Below are positions 37,577 through 47,799 of a DNA stretch of 57,179 nt, one piece after another; position 1 is the first letter of the stretch, and each line of letters starts with the position of its first letter. Source of the DNA: Desulfomonilaceae bacterium. Lineage in GTDB: Bacteria; Desulfobacterota; Desulfomonilia; Desulfomonilales; Desulfomonilaceae. The DNA lies in the NCBI GenBank assembly GCA_031082285.1, contig JAVHLK010000011.1, positions 1 to 57,179 of the forward strand, written 5' to 3'. Made by a program: the position numbers and the translations under genes. The notes under the pieces are model-generated. The model was not told the origin of the DNA. It ran no database searches and saw only the letters and a program-made list of their open reading frames with translations.

Positions 37577-37863
37577 AGGACGAGTACAGCATAATCCGGC
37601 GGCCGATCATCACGGAAAAAGGCTCCGACCTCAAGGACGAGAATAACCAGCTGGTATTCGAGGTTGACACGAAAGCCAACAAGTCCGAGATCAGAAAGGC
37701 CGTGGAAAAGATCTTCAAGGTGACGGTCTTGACGGTTCGGACGCAGAACCGGCCTGGGAAGCGGAAGAGGCTCGGGCGGTTCACGGGACGACGCAAGGAC
37801 TGGAAGAAGGCAATTGTGACGCTGAAGGAGGGAGACCGCGTCGATTTCTTTGAAGGCGTCTAG
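37573..37863 (+). CDS. rplW: Large ribosomal subunit protein L23
   Basis: L23 lies at the tunnel exit and docks trigger factor and SRP. The 96 residues show IIRRPIITEKGSDLKD, KANKSEIRKAVEKIFKV and RPGKRKRLGRFTGRRKDWKKAIVTL, with no truncation. Its ATG overlaps the rplD stop by 4 bases (ATGA). Confidence 0.98.
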   Translation: MKDEYSIIRRPIITEKGSDLKDENNQLVFEVDTKANKSEIRKAVEKIFKVTVLTVRTQNRPGKRKRLGRFTGRRKDWKKAIVTLKEGDRVDFFEGV

Positions 37864-37936
37864 AGGCGGAATAAGGCCTTGCTAAGGATGTGATGGGTTC
37901 AGTTCTGAAACGGACATTCCATCGAGGATTGGATTT

Positions 37937-38761
37937 ATGGGCATAAAGAAATACAAGCCGACGTCCCCGGGTATACGGTTCAAGACCGGCTTCACTTTTG
38001 AGGAGTTGACTGCTGCGGAACCGGCAAGGGCCCTGACTAAGGGAATCCACAAGAGGGCCGGCCGGAACAATGCCGGTCGGATCACCGTACGGCGGCGCGG
38101 CGGCGGACACAAGAGACTGCTGAGGCTGGTGGACTTCAAGCGAAACAAGGTCGACGTACCGGGGAAGGTGGTCAGCATCGAGTACGACCCGAACCGGAGT
38201 GCGCGATTAGCCCTTGTAAGCTACCGGGATGGGGAGAAGAGTTACATCCTTTGGCCGAATGGGTTAAAGGTTGGAGATTTCGTCGTTTCCGGTGATAAGG
38301 TGGACATCAGGCCCGGAAATTGTCTGCCGTTGAAGAACATCCCTCTCGGCACCATGGTGCACAATGTTGAGATGAAGATAGGCAAGGGCGGACAGATGAT
38401 CCGATCCGCCGGAACCTATGGCCAGCTCATGGCGAAAGAAAAAGGGTACGCACAAATCAAGATGCCGTCGGGCGAGGTGCGCATGGTTCTGGATCGCTGC
38501 CGCGCAACGGTGGGCCAGCTCGGGAATCTGGAGCACGAGAACATTTCTCTGGGCCGAGCCGGCCGATCGCGGCTGCTTGGCCGGCGTCCCAAGGTCCGCG
38601 GCGTGGTCATGAACCCGGTCGATCATCCCCACGGCGGGGGCGAGGGTCGTACCTCGGGAGGTCGTCACCCGGTGACGCCCTGGGGACGTCCCACGAAGGG
38701 TTACAAGACTCGCAAGAGAAACAAGGTTTCCGACAAATTCATCGTGAAACGGAGGAAGTGA
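37937..38761 (+). CDS. rplB: Large ribosomal subunit protein L2
   Basis: L2 is required for subunit joining and peptidyl transfer. The 274 residues carry [26 protein letters not shown] near the start and the catalytic-site loop [20 protein letters not shown], with its essential His, near the C-terminus. GAGGATT precedes the ATG. The last bases overlap the region used as ribosome-binding site for rpsS. Confidence 0.99.
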   Translation: MGIKKYKPTSPGIRFKTGFTFEELTAAEPARALTKGIHKRAGRNNAGRITVRRRGGGHKRLLRLVDFKRNKVDVPGKVVSIEYDPNRSARLALVSYRDGEKSYILWPNGLKVGDFVVSGDKVDIRPGNCLPLKNIPLGTMVHNVEMKIGKGGQMIRSAGTYGQLMAKEKGYAQIKMPSGEVRMVLDRCRATVGQLGNLEHENISLGRAGRSRLLGRRPKVRGVVMNPVDHPHGGGEGRTSGGRHPVTPWGRPTKGYKTRKRNKVSDKFIVKRRK

Positions 38762-38766
38762 TTCCC

Positions 38767-39051
38767 ATGCCCCGTTCGGTTCATAAGGGTCCTTTTGTGG
38801 ACGGTCATCTGCTCAAGAAAGTGGAAGCGGCGCGCGAATCCGGTTCCCGTAAGGTGATACAAACCTGGTCCAGGCGATCGACCGTCATTCCGGAAATGGT
38901 GGGCCTCACTTTCGCGGTTCACAACGGCAAGAAGTTCATCCCCGTATTCGTAACGGAAAACATGGTCGGTCACAAGCTGGGAGAGTTCTCGCCGACCCGC
39001 ACCTTTCACGGCCACGCAGGCGATCGCAAGGCTAAGAAGGGGAGAAGATAA
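38767..39051 (+). CDS. rpsS: Small ribosomal subunit protein S19
   Basis: S19 with S13 contacts the A-site finger in the 30S head. I chose ATG 38767 (94 residues, [17 protein letters not shown]) because GGAGGA at 38751-38756 lies 10 bases upstream; a GTG at 38758 would be too close to that site. The C-terminal [19 protein letters not shown] is typical. The stop shares one base with the rplV start. Confidence 0.98.
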   Translation: MPRSVHKGPFVDGHLLKKVEAARESGSRKVIQTWSRRSTVIPEMVGLTFAVHNGKKFIPVFVTENMVGHKLGEFSPTRTFHGHAGDRKAKKGRR

Positions 39052-39383
39052 TGGAATGGGTGTCAACGCTCAGACATGCACATATCGCTCCTCGTAAGGC
39101 ACGACTCGTTGCGGACCTCATACGGGGCAGATCGGTGGACGACGCGCTGGCCAGACTGCAATTCACGCCGAAAAAGGCCGCGGGGATCATCAAGAAGGTC
39201 CTTGAGTCGGCGCTGAGCAATGCGTCCCGGTCGGCCGGTGTAGACGAGGACCGGTTGTACATCAGCTCGATCACCATAGATGAGGGCCCAACGGCCAAGC
39301 GGTGGAGGCCCCGTGCCATGGGGCGGGCCACGAGGATTCGAAAGAGAACCAGCCACATACACATCGCGCTGGAAGAAGACTAG
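39051..39383 (+). CDS. rplV: Large ribosomal subunit protein L22
   Basis: L22 reaches the tunnel constriction and is a site of macrolide resistance. The 110 residues include RHAHIAPRKARLVADLIRGR and the tunnel hairpin DEGPTAKRWRPRAMGRATRI, which looks wild-type. The ATG overlaps the rpsS stop. A gap of 89 bases to rpsC is longer than most in this block. Confidence 0.98.
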   Translation: MEWVSTLRHAHIAPRKARLVADLIRGRSVDDALARLQFTPKKAAGIIKKVLESALSNASRSAGVDEDRLYISSITIDEGPTAKRWRPRAMGRATRIRKRTSHIHIALEED

Positions 39384-39472
39384 AATTTCTTACTACCTGA
39401 GGCTTCGGCGGACTCCGTCACAAAGCGAGAAAATGTCCACCGGCTCCTCGGCGCACCCTTAGGAGGGCAATC

Positions 39473-40117
39473 TTGGGACAAAAGGTTCATCCCCTCGGGT
39501 TCAGGCTTGGAGTAACCCGAACTTGGGACTCCCGCTGGTTTTCCCAAAAGGACTACGGAGATTTTCTCCTCGAAGACCTCAAGATCCGCGATTTCATCAA
39601 GAAGCGACTCGCCCAAGCGAGCATCTCGCGGATAGAGGTTGAGAGAGCCGCCGGGAAGATCAGGCTCATCATTCATACGGCTCGACCGGGGATCGTGATA
39701 GGTCCCAAGGGAAGCGAGATTGAAAAGCTTCGCCGCGAGATTCTGCGCTTGACCGACAAGGATGTCATTGTTGACATCAAGGAAATCCGCAAGCCGGAAA
39801 TCGATGCCCAGCTGGTGGCCGAGAATGTGGCACAGCAGCTTGAACGAAGAATAGCCTTCCGCCGGGCGATGAAGAAGTCCGTTTCAAGTGCCCTGAAATC
39901 AGGCGCGAAGGGCATCCGAATCGCCACGGCCGGTCGACTGGGCGGAGCCGAGATGGCCCGCCGTGAATGGTACCGAGAGGGTCGAGTGCCTCTGCACACC
40001 TTACGGGCCGATATCGACTACGGATTTGCTCAGGCGTCGACCACGTACGGAGTGATAGGCATAAAGGTTTGGATCTTCAAGGGAGAACTCATCAAGAGCG
40101 CTCCCGGGGAGAAGTGA
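39473..40117 (+). CDS. rpsC: Small ribosomal subunit protein S3
   Basis: S3 forms part of the mRNA entry channel. It begins at TTG 39473, supported by AGGAGGGC at 39461-39468, and opens [15 protein letters not shown] as the family does. The KH-domain motif [17 protein letters not shown] is clear, and the C-terminal segment runs [20 protein letters not shown]. 214 residues; rplP follows after one base. Confidence 0.98.
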   Translation: MGQKVHPLGFRLGVTRTWDSRWFSQKDYGDFLLEDLKIRDFIKKRLAQASISRIEVERAAGKIRLIIHTARPGIVIGPKGSEIEKLRREILRLTDKDVIVDIKEIRKPEIDAQLVAENVAQQLERRIAFRRAMKKSVSSALKSGAKGIRIATAGRLGGAEMARREWYREGRVPLHTLRADIDYGFAQASTTYGVIGIKVWIFKGELIKSAPGEK

Positions 40118-40118
40118 G

Positions 40119-40529
40119 ATGCTTGCGCCTAAGAAGGTAAGATACAGAAAACGGCAAAAGGGCCGGATGAGAGGTCGTCCTCTCAGAGGAACTCAAGTGT
40201 CCTTTGGTGATTTCGGTCTCATGGCGATGGCTCCCGGCTGGATAACCGCGAGACAGATCGAGGCCGGTCGTGTGGCCATGACGCGTCACGTGAAGAGGGG
40301 CGGTAAGATCTGGATCCGAATGTTCCCGGACAAGCCCATCACCAAGAAGCCTGCCGAGACTCGAATGGGCAAAGGCAAGGGTGCGCCGGAAGAGTGGGTG
40401 GCGGTGGTCAAACCCGGGCGCATCATGTACGAGATGGAGGGAGTCCCCGTGGATGTGGCTCGCGAAGCCTTTCGCCTTGCAGCTCGAAAGATGCCCATCA
40501 AGACTCGCTTCGTCGTTCGTGAGGAGTAG
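40119..40529 (+). CDS. rplP: Large ribosomal subunit protein L16
   Basis: L16 positions A-site tRNA on the 50S subunit. The 136 residues begin [19 protein letters not shown] and contain GPxxxx-like [39 protein letters not shown] and [11 protein letters not shown]. The ATG lies one base after the rpsC stop; GGGGAGAAG upstream is the ribosome-binding site. Confidence 0.98.
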   Translation: MLAPKKVRYRKRQKGRMRGRPLRGTQVSFGDFGLMAMAPGWITARQIEAGRVAMTRHVKRGGKIWIRMFPDKPITKKPAETRMGKGKGAPEEWVAVVKPGRIMYEMEGVPVDVAREAFRLAARKMPIKTRFVVREE

Positions 40530-40531
40530 CT

Positions 40532-40726
40532 ATGAAGGCCCAAGAGCTTAGGGATCTCTCTGTGGACGAGCTTGTCGCCAAGGAGCGGGAGTTTCGGGAA
40601 GAAGAATTCAAGCTTCGCTTCAAGCATGCCACAGGCCAACTTGAAAAGACGGATCGGATCAAGTGGCTCCGCCGGGATATTGCCCGAGTGAAGACCATCA
40701 TCAAAGAAAGGGAGGCGTCTGAATGA
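40532..40726 (+). CDS. rpmC: Large ribosomal subunit protein L29
   Basis: A 64-residue, mostly helical L29, which borders the tunnel exit beside L23. The family pattern [19 protein letters not shown] and the C-terminal [19 protein letters not shown] are clear. It starts 2 bases after rplP and ends in ATGA overlap with rpsQ. Confidence 0.97.
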   Translation: MKAQELRDLSVDELVAKEREFREEEFKLRFKHATGQLEKTDRIKWLRRDIARVKTIIKEREASE

Positions 40727-41010
40727 CGAGCTCCTCTGATAACCGGAAGCAACGTAAGGTCCGTACCGGCGTCGTGATCAGCAACAAGATGGACAAGACC
40801 GTTGTGGTGGAAGTCAGCCGAACGGTTATCCACCCCGTCTACAAGAAGTACGTTCGCCGGAGAAAACGCTTCATGGCCCACGACGAGGGCAACAGATGCC
40901 ATATAGGCGATGAAGTGATGATTGTGGAAACGAGGCCGTTGAGCCGTCATAAGAATTGGCGGGTTCGCAAAATAGTCAAAGAGGCGGCACTGTTCGGAGG
41001 TGCGTCATGA
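40723..41010 (+). CDS. rpsQ: Small ribosomal subunit protein S17
   Basis: S17 is a primary binder of 16S rRNA. The 95 residues have the family core [18 protein letters not shown] and [19 protein letters not shown], then [19 protein letters not shown]. The first ten residues are a slightly longer, polar N-terminus. Both ends overlap their neighbours by 4 bases. Confidence 0.98.
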   Translation: MTSSSDNRKQRKVRTGVVISNKMDKTVVVEVSRTVIHPVYKKYVRRRKRFMAHDEGNRCHIGDEVMIVETRPLSRHKNWRVRKIVKEAALFGGAS

Positions 41011-41375
41011 TTCAGCAGCAGTCCCGAATGGACGTAGCTGACAACTCCGGGGCCAAGGAACTGTTTTGCATCAAGGTTTTGGGCGGCACGAGGCGAAAGT
41101 ACGCAAGCGTCGGCGACGTGGTGGTCGTCTCGGTGAAAGAGGCCATCCCCAACTCGAAGGTGAAAAAGGGAGAGGTCCACAAAGCCGTCATAGTACGCAC
41201 CCGGAGGGCGGTACGCCGTCCGGACGGTTCGGCCATTCGATTCGATGACAATTCAGCCGTTCTGATCAACAATCAGATGGAGCCGATCGGTACACGTATA
41301 TTCGGTCCGGTGGCCCGTGAGCTGAGAGCCAAGAGGTTCATGAAGATCGTATCCTTGGCTCCGGAGGTGCTCTAA
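41007..41375 (+). CDS. rplN: Large ribosomal subunit protein L14
   Basis: L14 forms an intersubunit bridge with 16S rRNA and is the docking site of RsfS. From ATG 41007 it is 122 residues, beginning [18 protein letters not shown], the exact family start. [20 protein letters not shown] marks the C-terminus. A longer frame beginning inside rpsQ is rejected. Confidence 0.99.
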   Translation: MIQQQSRMDVADNSGAKELFCIKVLGGTRRKYASVGDVVVVSVKEAIPNSKVKKGEVHKAVIVRTRRAVRRPDGSAIRFDDNSAVLINNQMEPIGTRIFGPVARELRAKRFMKIVSLAPEVL

Positions 41376-41377
41376 CC

Positions 41378-41698
41378 ATGCCAAAGATCAAGAAGAACGA
41401 CAAAGTTAGAGTGATATCGGGCAAGGAGAAAGGCCGACAAGGCAAGGTCCTCAAGGTTCTGCGAGACAAGGATGCGGCGCTGGTGGAGCGGTTGAACTTT
41501 GTCAAGCGTCACACGAGGGCCGGCGGTCAGGTCGGTAAGCAAGGGGGCATCGTGGAAAAGGAAGCTCCCATCAAACTCTCCAAGTTGATGCTCGTCTGTC
41601 CGAAATGCTCCAAGCCGACACGAACCGGAACGAGAGTTCTGGACGACGGCGACAGAGTTCGGTATTGCAGGAAGTGTGACGAGCAGCTGGACGGTTAA
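41378..41698 (+). CDS. rplX: Large ribosomal subunit protein L24
   Basis: L24 initiates 50S assembly. The KOW motif [19 protein letters not shown] lies at about residues 9-27. The C-terminus has a zinc-ribbon pair, CPKC and CRKC (about 75-100), common in many bacteria and missing in enterobacteria. 106 residues. It begins 2 bases after rplN. Confidence 0.98.
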   Translation: MPKIKKNDKVRVISGKEKGRQGKVLKVLRDKDAALVERLNFVKRHTRAGGQVGKQGGIVEKEAPIKLSKLMLVCPKCSKPTRTGTRVLDDGDRVRYCRKCDEQLDG

Positions 41699-41711
41699 AA
41701 GGAAGGGCGTC

Positions 41712-42254
41712 ATGGCCTCGCGGCTAAGAGAATATTATCGAGAATCCGTTGTTCCGATGCTCAGTGAGCGATTCAAGTACAAGAACCCCATGCAGGTTCC
41801 GGTCCTGGAGAAGATCGTGGTCAACATGGGACTGGGCGAGGCCATTCAGAATGGCAAGGTTCTGGAGAGCGCTCAGCAGGAAATGGCGCTGATCACAGGT
41901 CAGTGGCCGGTACTCAGGAAGGCTCGGAAGTCCATCGCATCTTTCAAACTCAGGGAAGGGATGACCATCGGGTGCAAGGTGACGCTGAGAAGAGACGTCA
42001 TGTATCACTTCCTTGACAAACTCATCAACATAGCGCTTCCGCGCGTTCGAGACTTCCGTGGAGTCAATCCGCGCGGTTTCGATGGTCGGGGCAATTTCTC
42101 AATGGGAATCAAGGAACAGATCATCTTTCCCGAGATCGATTACGACAAGATAGACAAGATACGAGGCATGAACATCACTCTGGTGACTTCGGCGGCGACC
42201 GACGAGGAGGCCCGGCAATTGTTGGAGGGTCTGGGGATGCCTTTCAGGAAGTAA
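41712..42254 (+). CDS. rplE: Large ribosomal subunit protein L5
   Basis: L5 binds 5S rRNA. The ATG at 41712 has AAGGAAGGG upstream and gives 180 residues opening [18 protein letters not shown]. The motifs [24 protein letters not shown] and [22 protein letters not shown] are all present. An upstream frame inside rplX is rejected. Confidence 0.98.
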   Translation: MASRLREYYRESVVPMLSERFKYKNPMQVPVLEKIVVNMGLGEAIQNGKVLESAQQEMALITGQWPVLRKARKSIASFKLREGMTIGCKVTLRRDVMYHFLDKLINIALPRVRDFRGVNPRGFDGRGNFSMGIKEQIIFPEIDYDKIDKIRGMNITLVTSAATDEEARQLLEGLGMPFRK

Positions 42255-42279
42255 GCTACATCTTCTCAGAGGAGGAACC

Positions 42280-42465
42280 GTGGCAAAGATATCGATGAAG
42301 GTCAAGGCTGCCGGACCTCAGAAATTCGCGGTGAGGCAGTACAACCGGTGTGGGATTTGCGGACGTCCTCGCGCTTATTACCGCAAATTCAAATTATGTC
42401 GAATATGCCTGAGGACACAGGCTCTCAAGGGCAATGTCCCCGGAATGGTCAAATCCAGCTGGTAG
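42280..42465 (+). CDS. rpsZ: Small ribosomal subunit protein S14, zinc type
   Basis: A 61-residue S14 of the short, zinc-binding type, with CGIC (near residue 24) and CRIC (near residue 40) both intact. The start is GTG at 42280, with GAGGAGGAA directly upstream. S14 completes the 30S head near S3 and S10. Cells that have only this form need zinc; whether a zinc-free paralogue exists elsewhere cannot be seen. Confidence 0.98.
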   Translation: MAKISMKVKAAGPQKFAVRQYNRCGICGRPRAYYRKFKLCRICLRTQALKGNVPGMVKSSW

Positions 42466-42477
42466 GAGACGGTTCAC

Positions 42478-42882
42478 ATGAGCATGAGTGACCCCATAGC
42501 GGACCTGTTAACGCGTATTCGTAATGCGAGGCACGCTCGCAAAGAACAGCTTACGGTGCCCGCATCCAACCTCAAGATCGGAATTGCTCAGATCCTGAAA
42601 GAGGAAGGATATCTCAAGAAGTATAAGGTCATACGGTCGGCCAAGAACAAACAGGGAATACTGAAACTCACCCTGCGCTACGACGACGATGCCAATTGCA
42701 TCATCGAGGGTCTGGCTCGAGTCTCTACCCCCGGACGAAGAGTTTACGTAGGTCATGACCATCATCTGAAAAGCCACGGTGGAATAGGAATCCTGGTTCT
42801 TTCGACCTCCCAGGGTATCATGACCGACAGAGAGGCCCGGCGTCGCCGGATAGGTGGAGAGGTGCTGGCAAGCATCTGGTAG
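42478..42882 (+). CDS. rpsH: Small ribosomal subunit protein S8
   Basis: S8 organises the central domain of 16S rRNA and in Escherichia coli represses the spc operon. The 134 residues begin MSMSDPIADLLTRIRNA and end with the conserved GIGILVLSTSQGIMTDREARR. Two ATGs, 42478 and 42484, fit the upstream GGAGAC; the first is listed. Confidence 0.98.
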   Translation: MSMSDPIADLLTRIRNARHARKEQLTVPASNLKIGIAQILKEEGYLKKYKVIRSAKNKQGILKLTLRYDDDANCIIEGLARVSTPGRRVYVGHDHHLKSHGGIGILVLSTSQGIMTDREARRRRIGGEVLASIW

Positions 42883-42907
42883 CCGGAAAATCGCAGGAGC
42901 ATTACCG

Positions 42908-43447
42908 ATGTCCAGAATAGGCAAGGCCCCCGTGGCCATACCAGACAAGGTGGAGGTTACGTATTCACCGCCTATCCTCAGCGTGGCGGGTCCCAAGGGT
43001 AGTCTGACCATGCCGATTTCCGATCGGGTCGGCGTGGAGGTGGAAGACAACGCAATCAAGGTCGTACCGGTGGATGACCATCGAAAATGCCGGGCTATGC
43101 ACGGCCTGACTCGGAGCCTGATCCAGAACATGGTAACCGGTGTAACCGATGGGTTTACAAAATCACTGGAAATCGTGGGGGTCGGTTATCGTGCAGAAGC
43201 AGGCTCGGATTCATTGACGCTCAACGTGGGCTATTCCAATCCCGTTGTTCTGCCGCTGCTCGAAGGATTGACCGTTGAGGTTGAAAAGAACACGATTATC
43301 CATGTTCGCGGCATCGACAAGCAACAAGTGGGCGAGATGGCCGCGCGTATACGGCGCGTGCGCAAGCCCGAGCCGTACAGAGGTAAAGGAATACGCTATC
43401 TGGGCGAACAGGTTCGGCGCAAGGTTGGGAAAGCAGGCTCCAAGTAG
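42908..43447 (+). CDS. rplF: Large ribosomal subunit protein L6
   Basis: L6 lies near the sarcin-ricin loop. From ATG 42908 the protein is 179 residues: SRIGKAPVAIPDKVEV, GPKGSLTMPI, then the RNA-binding segment RKPEPYRGKGIRYLGEQVRRK at the C-terminus. GCAGGAGC is the ribosome-binding site. The longer frame from inside rpsH lacks family sequence and is rejected. Confidence 0.98.
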   Translation: MSRIGKAPVAIPDKVEVTYSPPILSVAGPKGSLTMPISDRVGVEVEDNAIKVVPVDDHRKCRAMHGLTRSLIQNMVTGVTDGFTKSLEIVGVGYRAEAGSDSLTLNVGYSNPVVLPLLEGLTVEVEKNTIIHVRGIDKQQVGEMAARIRRVRKPEPYRGKGIRYLGEQVRRKVGKAGSK

Positions 43448-43501
43448 TTCTTGGAGAAGGTGCCGAGCACCCGGTAGACGCGTGGTGGAGAGGGAACCAG
43501 A

Positions 43502-43870
43502 ATGGGCACACACAGTAAGCAAACCGTCGTCAGAGAGAAGAAAAGCGTACGAGTACGAGCGAAGATTGCGAGAAATCGCGATCGCCACAGGTTGACGGTT
43601 TTCCGGTCGAACAGGAATATCTACGCACAAATCGTCGACGATGCCGGCGGCGTCACGCTGGTTCAGGCATCCACCATGGACAAAGGCTTTCGCAGGAATC
43701 CGGGAGAAGCCTTCAATAGGGATACGGCACGTGAGGTGGGTAAGAGACTCGCATCTCGTGCTCTTGAAAAGAACATCGTTCGAGTAGTCTTTGATAGGGG
43801 CCCCTACTTGTACCACGGCAAGGTGAAGGCCTTGGCCGACGGTGCGAGGGAGGGAGGACTCGATTTCTAG
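43502..43870 (+). CDS. rplR: Large ribosomal subunit protein L18
   Basis: L18 carries 5S rRNA into the 50S subunit. The 122 residues start with a basic tail and contain [18 protein letters not shown], a typical [26 protein letters not shown] end. GGAGAGGGAACC precedes the ATG. The 54-base gap from rplF has no structure of note. Confidence 0.98.
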   Translation: MGTHSKQTVVREKKSVRVRAKIARNRDRHRLTVFRSNRNIYAQIVDDAGGVTLVQASTMDKGFRRNPGEAFNRDTAREVGKRLASRALEKNIVRVVFDRGPYLYHGKVKALADGAREGGLDF

Positions 43871-43894
43871 CTTTCTTGAAGGAAGGAGCTCTCT

Positions 43895-44422
43895 TTGCTG
43901 AGTAGATCCGATGTGGCCGCGGAAGGGGAATTGAAGGACCGGGTGGTCCACTTGAGTCGTGTCGCCAAAGTCGTAAAGGGCGGGAGACGGTTCTCCTTCA
44001 GCGCTGTGGTAGTAGTAGGCGACGGCCAGGGACGCGTCGGTTATGGCCTGGGAAAGGCGAACGAAGTTCCCGAGGCCATTCGAAAAGGCGTCGAAAGGGC
44101 CAAGGCGTCGATGGTTGAGGTTCCGATTATCAACGGAAGCGTGCCCCACGAAATAACCGGGAAGTACGGCGCGGCAAGGGTTTTTCTCAAGCCGGCCGGC
44201 TCCGGAACGGGCGTGATTGCGGGCGGCGCGGTACGCGCCGTGATGGAGGCCGTCGGGGTTCGAGACATCTTGACAAAGTGCATTGGGACGAATAATCCGC
44301 ACAATGTGGTCAAGGCGACCTTTGAGGGATTGAAGGGCCTCAGAACGCAGAAGCAGATCCTGAAAAAGCTCGGCAAGGCGAATTCAGCTGAAGAGGAAGA
44401 GCAATCGCAGGAGGAGTCGTAG
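43895..44422 (+). CDS. rpsE: Small ribosomal subunit protein S5
   Basis: S5 shapes the mRNA entry and decoding fidelity. It starts at TTG 43895 with AAGGAAGGAG upstream and has 175 residues. The RNA-binding domain [26 protein letters not shown] and the [19 protein letters not shown] loop are clear. The C-terminus ends in a short acidic, Gln-rich tail. rpmD begins 4 bases later. Confidence 0.98.
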   Translation: MLSRSDVAAEGELKDRVVHLSRVAKVVKGGRRFSFSAVVVVGDGQGRVGYGLGKANEVPEAIRKGVERAKASMVEVPIINGSVPHEITGKYGAARVFLKPAGSGTGVIAGGAVRAVMEAVGVRDILTKCIGTNNPHNVVKATFEGLKGLRTQKQILKKLGKANSAEEEEQSQEES

Positions 44423-44426
44423 ACCA

Positions 44427-44606
44427 ATGCTTAAGGTGACGCTGAGGAAAAGCACCATAAAGTCAACCAAATCCCAGAGGGAAACCGTACGAGGCCTGGG
44501 GCTGACAAAACTCAATTCCAGCCGGGTACTGAAAGACACCCCTGAGATCCGTGGAATGGTCGGCAAGGTGAGTCACTTGGTGGAATGGGAAGAGGTTGCC
44601 GACTGA
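44427..44606 (+). CDS. rpmD: Large ribosomal subunit protein L30
   Basis: A 59-residue L30, absent from some bacterial lineages but present here. The family core is KVTLRKSTIKSTKSQRETVRGLGL followed by LNSSRVLKDTPEIRGMVGKVSHLV. The ATG lies 4 bases after rpsE, whose 3' end holds the ribosome-binding site CAGGAGGAG. Confidence 0.97.
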   Translation: MLKVTLRKSTIKSTKSQRETVRGLGLTKLNSSRVLKDTPEIRGMVGKVSHLVEWEEVAD

Positions 44607-44630
44607 ACGAAGCGGTGAGCGGAGATATTG

Positions 44631-45065
44631 ATGAATCTATCTGATCTAACGGGACCCCCGGGAAGAAAGAAACCGAGACGGGTAGGACGCGGCGAATCGT
44701 CGGGTCTTGGCAAGACGAGCGGAAAGGGCCACAAGGGACAGAAATCTCGTTCCGGAGGAAAGGTGTCGCCGGGATTCGAGGGCGGTCAGATGCCCCTTCA
44801 GAGACGTCTGCCCAAGAAAGGATTCAAGAACCCTTTCCGGATTCGGTACAACGTGATTAATGTGAAGGACCTTTCCCGATTGGGAACGGAGACCGAGGTA
44901 ACCCCGGAACTACTCCGAGACAAGGGGATCGTGAAAAAGCGAGGCCCCGTAAAGCTGCTTTCGACCGGCGACGCGACCGTGGCCTATACCGTCAAGCTCG
45001 ACCGGGTCAGCCCCGCAGCCAAGGCGAAGATTGAGGCGGCGGGAGGTTCGGTGGAAGAAGCGTGA
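44631..45065 (+). CDS. rplO: Large ribosomal subunit protein L15
   Basis: L15 is a late-assembly 50S protein. I use ATG 44631 (144 residues), with GAGCGGAGAT upstream; a TTG one codon earlier is possible. The basic N-terminal tail GRKKPRRVGRGESSGLGKTSGKGHKGQ and the loop FEGGQMPLQRRLPKKGF are typical. Confidence 0.98.
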   Translation: MNLSDLTGPPGRKKPRRVGRGESSGLGKTSGKGHKGQKSRSGGKVSPGFEGGQMPLQRRLPKKGFKNPFRIRYNVINVKDLSRLGTETEVTPELLRDKGIVKKRGPVKLLSTGDATVAYTVKLDRVSPAAKAKIEAAGGSVEEA

Positions 45066-45138
45066 ACAGCGGATCGTCCATGCCGGCTCAGACGGCCCCA
45101 AAGCTCAATACCGGCGTGTCAGTTAGGAGAGTCCCGTC

Positions 45139-46431
45139 GTGATAGGTTCCTTCGGCAACATAGCTAAGATACCGGAACTCAAGCGTAGGGTGATTTTCAC
45201 TCTCCTCATGCTGCTCGTGTATCGTGTCGGCGTACACATCCCGACGCCCGGCATAAACACGGTAGCGTTGAAAGAGTTCTTCGGCCAATACCAGCAGACC
45301 TTGTTCGGTGTCATCGACATGTTCACCGGCGGAGCGATGGAGAACTTTTCCGTCTTCTCCCTGGGAATCATGCCGTACATCAGCGCGTCGATTATCCTGC
45401 AACTGCTCACGGTGGTCGTGCCGCATCTGGAACAGCTGAAAAAAGAGGGCGAGGCCGGCAGGAAGAAGATTACCCAGTATACCCGCTATGGAACGGTCGT
45501 GCTGTCGCTGATCCAGGGTATGGGTATCAGCATTGGTTTGGCAAACACCGAGGGCATGGTCTATATCTCCAAACCCGCGTTTGTCATTCTCTCCATGATC
45601 ACACTTACGGCCGGGACCGCGTTCATCATGTGGCTGGGCGAACAGATCACGGAGCGAGGGATTGGAAACGGGATTTCACTAATCATCTTTGCCGGTATTG
45701 TGGCTAGGATGCCGTCGGCATTGGGGAGCACCGTGCAGTTGGTTCAGACCGGAGACTTGGGCTTCCTGGTACTGTTGCTGCTGCTGGCGATCATGGTGGC
45801 CGTGATCGCGACCATAGTCTTTGTCGAGCGCGGCCAGAGGAGAATTCCGGTTCAATACGCGAAGCGGGTGGTCGGGAGACGCGTTTATGGAGGTCAGAGC
45901 ACGCATTTGCCGCTAAAGGTGAATACGGCGGGCGTTATCCCTCCAATATTTGCATCGTCGCTGATCATATTTCCGGCAACCATCGCGCAGTTTCTCAACG
46001 TACCGGTGTTGACGTCGATTACGGCATGGCTGATGCCCGCGACCGGCGTTTATGAGCTCATCTATGTCGCACTCATCATATTTTTCTGTTACTTTTATAC
46101 GGCGGTTACCTTTAACCCCGTCGACGTTGCGGATAATATGAAAAAGTACGGAGGCTATATACCCGGAATACGACCGGGAAGGAAGACCTCTCAGTACATA
46201 GACAAGGTGCTCACGAGATTAACATTGGGGGGAGCCATCTACGTTTCGCTCGTATGTGTTCTCCCGTCGATCCTGATTGCACGGTTTAACGCGCCCTTTT
46301 ATTTTGGAGGAACCTCGCTCCTCATTGTCGTGGGGGTGGCTCTGGACACATTGACCCAGATCGAAACCCATATGATCCAGAGGCATTATGAGGGGTTTAT
46401 CCGAACGGGCCGGATCAAGGGGAGACGATAA
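45139..46431 (+). CDS. secY: Preprotein translocase subunit SecY
   Basis: SecY is the protein-conducting channel of the inner membrane. The 430 residues form ten membrane helices, beginning with a cytoplasmic helix before [22 protein letters not shown]. The plug region [23 protein letters not shown] and the cytosolic loop [18 protein letters not shown] are visible. GTG 45139 is supported by TTAGGAGA. It sits between rplO and adk as in most bacteria. Confidence 0.99.
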   Translation: MIGSFGNIAKIPELKRRVIFTLLMLLVYRVGVHIPTPGINTVALKEFFGQYQQTLFGVIDMFTGGAMENFSVFSLGIMPYISASIILQLLTVVVPHLEQLKKEGEAGRKKITQYTRYGTVVLSLIQGMGISIGLANTEGMVYISKPAFVILSMITLTAGTAFIMWLGEQITERGIGNGISLIIFAGIVARMPSALGSTVQLVQTGDLGFLVLLLLLAIMVAVIATIVFVERGQRRIPVQYAKRVVGRRVYGGQSTHLPLKVNTAGVIPPIFASSLIIFPATIAQFLNVPVLTSITAWLMPATGVYELIYVALIIFFCYFYTAVTFNPVDVADNMKKYGGYIPGIRPGRKTSQYIDKVLTRLTLGGAIYVSLVCVLPSILIARFNAPFYFGGTSLLIVVGVALDTLTQIETHMIQRHYEGFIRTGRIKGRR

Positions 46432-46461
46432 TTCGTTCTCGCCCGTACAGAGGAAGGTGTC

Positions 46462-47109
46462 ATGCGAATCGTACTGTTGGGAGGACCTGGATCAGGCAAA
46501 GGGACTCAAGCGAAGATGCTCACCGAGAAAATCGGGGTACCTCAGATATCAACCGGCGACATCTTTCGGGCTGCGCTCAAGGAAGGCACCCCCATGGGCC
46601 TCAAGGCCAAGACGTATATGGACAAGGGTGAACTGGTTCCGGATGACGTCGTCATAGGCGTGGTGGAAGAGCGCCTCTCGAAACCGGATCTGGACAAGGG
46701 CTACATGCTTGACGGTTTTCCCAGAACGCTTCCTCAGGCTGAGGCACTTGACAATATACTCAACGCCCGGCAGACGTCCATCGACCATGCCGTTCTGGTG
46801 GATGTTCCGGATGAGGAATTGGTGGCAAGGCTGTCGGGAAGACGCACATGCAGGAATTCGGACTGCGGGGCGATGTATCACGTGATGTTCAACCCCCCGA
46901 AAAAAGAAGGAATCTGTGACAAATGCGGCGGCGAACTCTATCAGAGAGACGATGACTCGGAGGCGACAATTCGGGAGAGGTTGACTGTGTACAACAATCA
47001 GACCGCGCCCCTGATCGACTATTACGAGACCAAGGGACTGCTCCGTCGAGTAAAGGGAGTAGGCCCCATCAACGAGATCTTCGCCGCCATAGAAAAGGTC
47101 TTAGCATAG
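46462..47109 (+). CDS. adk: Adenylate kinase, zinc-lid type
   Basis: Adk interconverts ATP plus AMP and two ADP. The 215 residues show the P-loop [14 protein letters not shown], the AMP site STGDIFRAA, the [13 protein letters not shown] motif and a long LID. The LID contains four cysteines (CRNSDC and CDKC), so it probably binds zinc; the first pair is spaced CX4C rather than the usual CX2C. AGAGGAAGG precedes the ATG. map and infA, often next in this cluster, are missing. Confidence 0.98.
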   Translation: MRIVLLGGPGSGKGTQAKMLTEKIGVPQISTGDIFRAALKEGTPMGLKAKTYMDKGELVPDDVVIGVVEERLSKPDLDKGYMLDGFPRTLPQAEALDNILNARQTSIDHAVLVDVPDEELVARLSGRRTCRNSDCGAMYHVMFNPPKKEGICDKCGGELYQRDDDSEATIRERLTVYNNQTAPLIDYYETKGLLRRVKGVGPINEIFAAIEKVLA

Positions 47110-47141
47110 GGACCTGTCCCCAAAGGGGAGAGGAGGGGCCC

Positions 47142-47255
47142 ATGAAAGTACGGGCATCGGTTAAGAAAATTTGCGACAAATGTAAGATCATCAAACGCAG
47201 AGGAATCGTGCGGGTGATCTGCGAGAATCCGAAACACAAACAGCGCCAGGGATAG
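47142..47255 (+). CDS. rpmJ: Large ribosomal subunit protein L36
   Basis: A 37-residue L36 of the zinc-binding type: [20 protein letters not shown] then [13 protein letters not shown], giving three cysteines and one histidine for the metal. GAGAGGAGGGG precedes the ATG. It is the smallest ribosomal protein gene in the window and lies 32 bases after adk, before rpsM. Confidence 0.97.
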   Translation: MKVRASVKKICDKCKIIKRRGIVRVICENPKHKQRQG

Positions 47256-47291
47256 CCCGGCGTACGACGCTTCAACGCCAGGAGGGACATC

Positions 47292-47660
47292 GTGGCGCGA
47301 ATTGCAGGTATTGACCTTCCCAAGAACAAGCGCATGCAAACGGCGCTGACATACATCTACGGGATAGGAAGGACTTCGGCCAAGAAGATCATGGAGGATG
47401 CCGGCCTAGATCCGGACATGAACTCGGATCAGCTCACCGAGGTCGACGTGGCGAAGATCCGCGAGGTCATCGATCACTCGTACAAGGTGGAAGGCGACCT
47501 TCGCCGCGATGTTACCATGAACATCAAGAGGCTGATGGATCTGGGATGTTACCGAGGTCTGCGGCATCGCCGCGGTCTTCCTGTTCGAGGTCAGCGGACT
47601 CATACCAACGCTCGAACCCGTAAGGGGCCGAGGAAAATGCAGGTAGGGCGCCGCAAGTAG
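47292..47660 (+). CDS. rpsM: Small ribosomal subunit protein S13
   Basis: S13 bridges the 30S head and the 50S subunit. It starts at GTG 47292, with AGGAGGGA upstream, and has 122 residues: [30 protein letters not shown], and the C-terminal [20 protein letters not shown] with its basic tail. Opens the alpha block with rpmJ. Confidence 0.98.
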   Translation: MARIAGIDLPKNKRMQTALTYIYGIGRTSAKKIMEDAGLDPDMNSDQLTEVDVAKIREVIDHSYKVEGDLRRDVTMNIKRLMDLGCYRGLRHRRGLPVRGQRTHTNARTRKGPRKMQVGRRK

Positions 47661-47799
47661 GGTGCCGTCTCGGGTTTTGGGCGGCACGGTCGTGACGATG
47701 TCGTCCGGACGCGGCCGAATGGCCGGTGACGGTCCATAACGGAGCATCGACGGACAATGCAATCACCCCTTTATCGGGGTCCCTTTCACGGAGAGGTTA

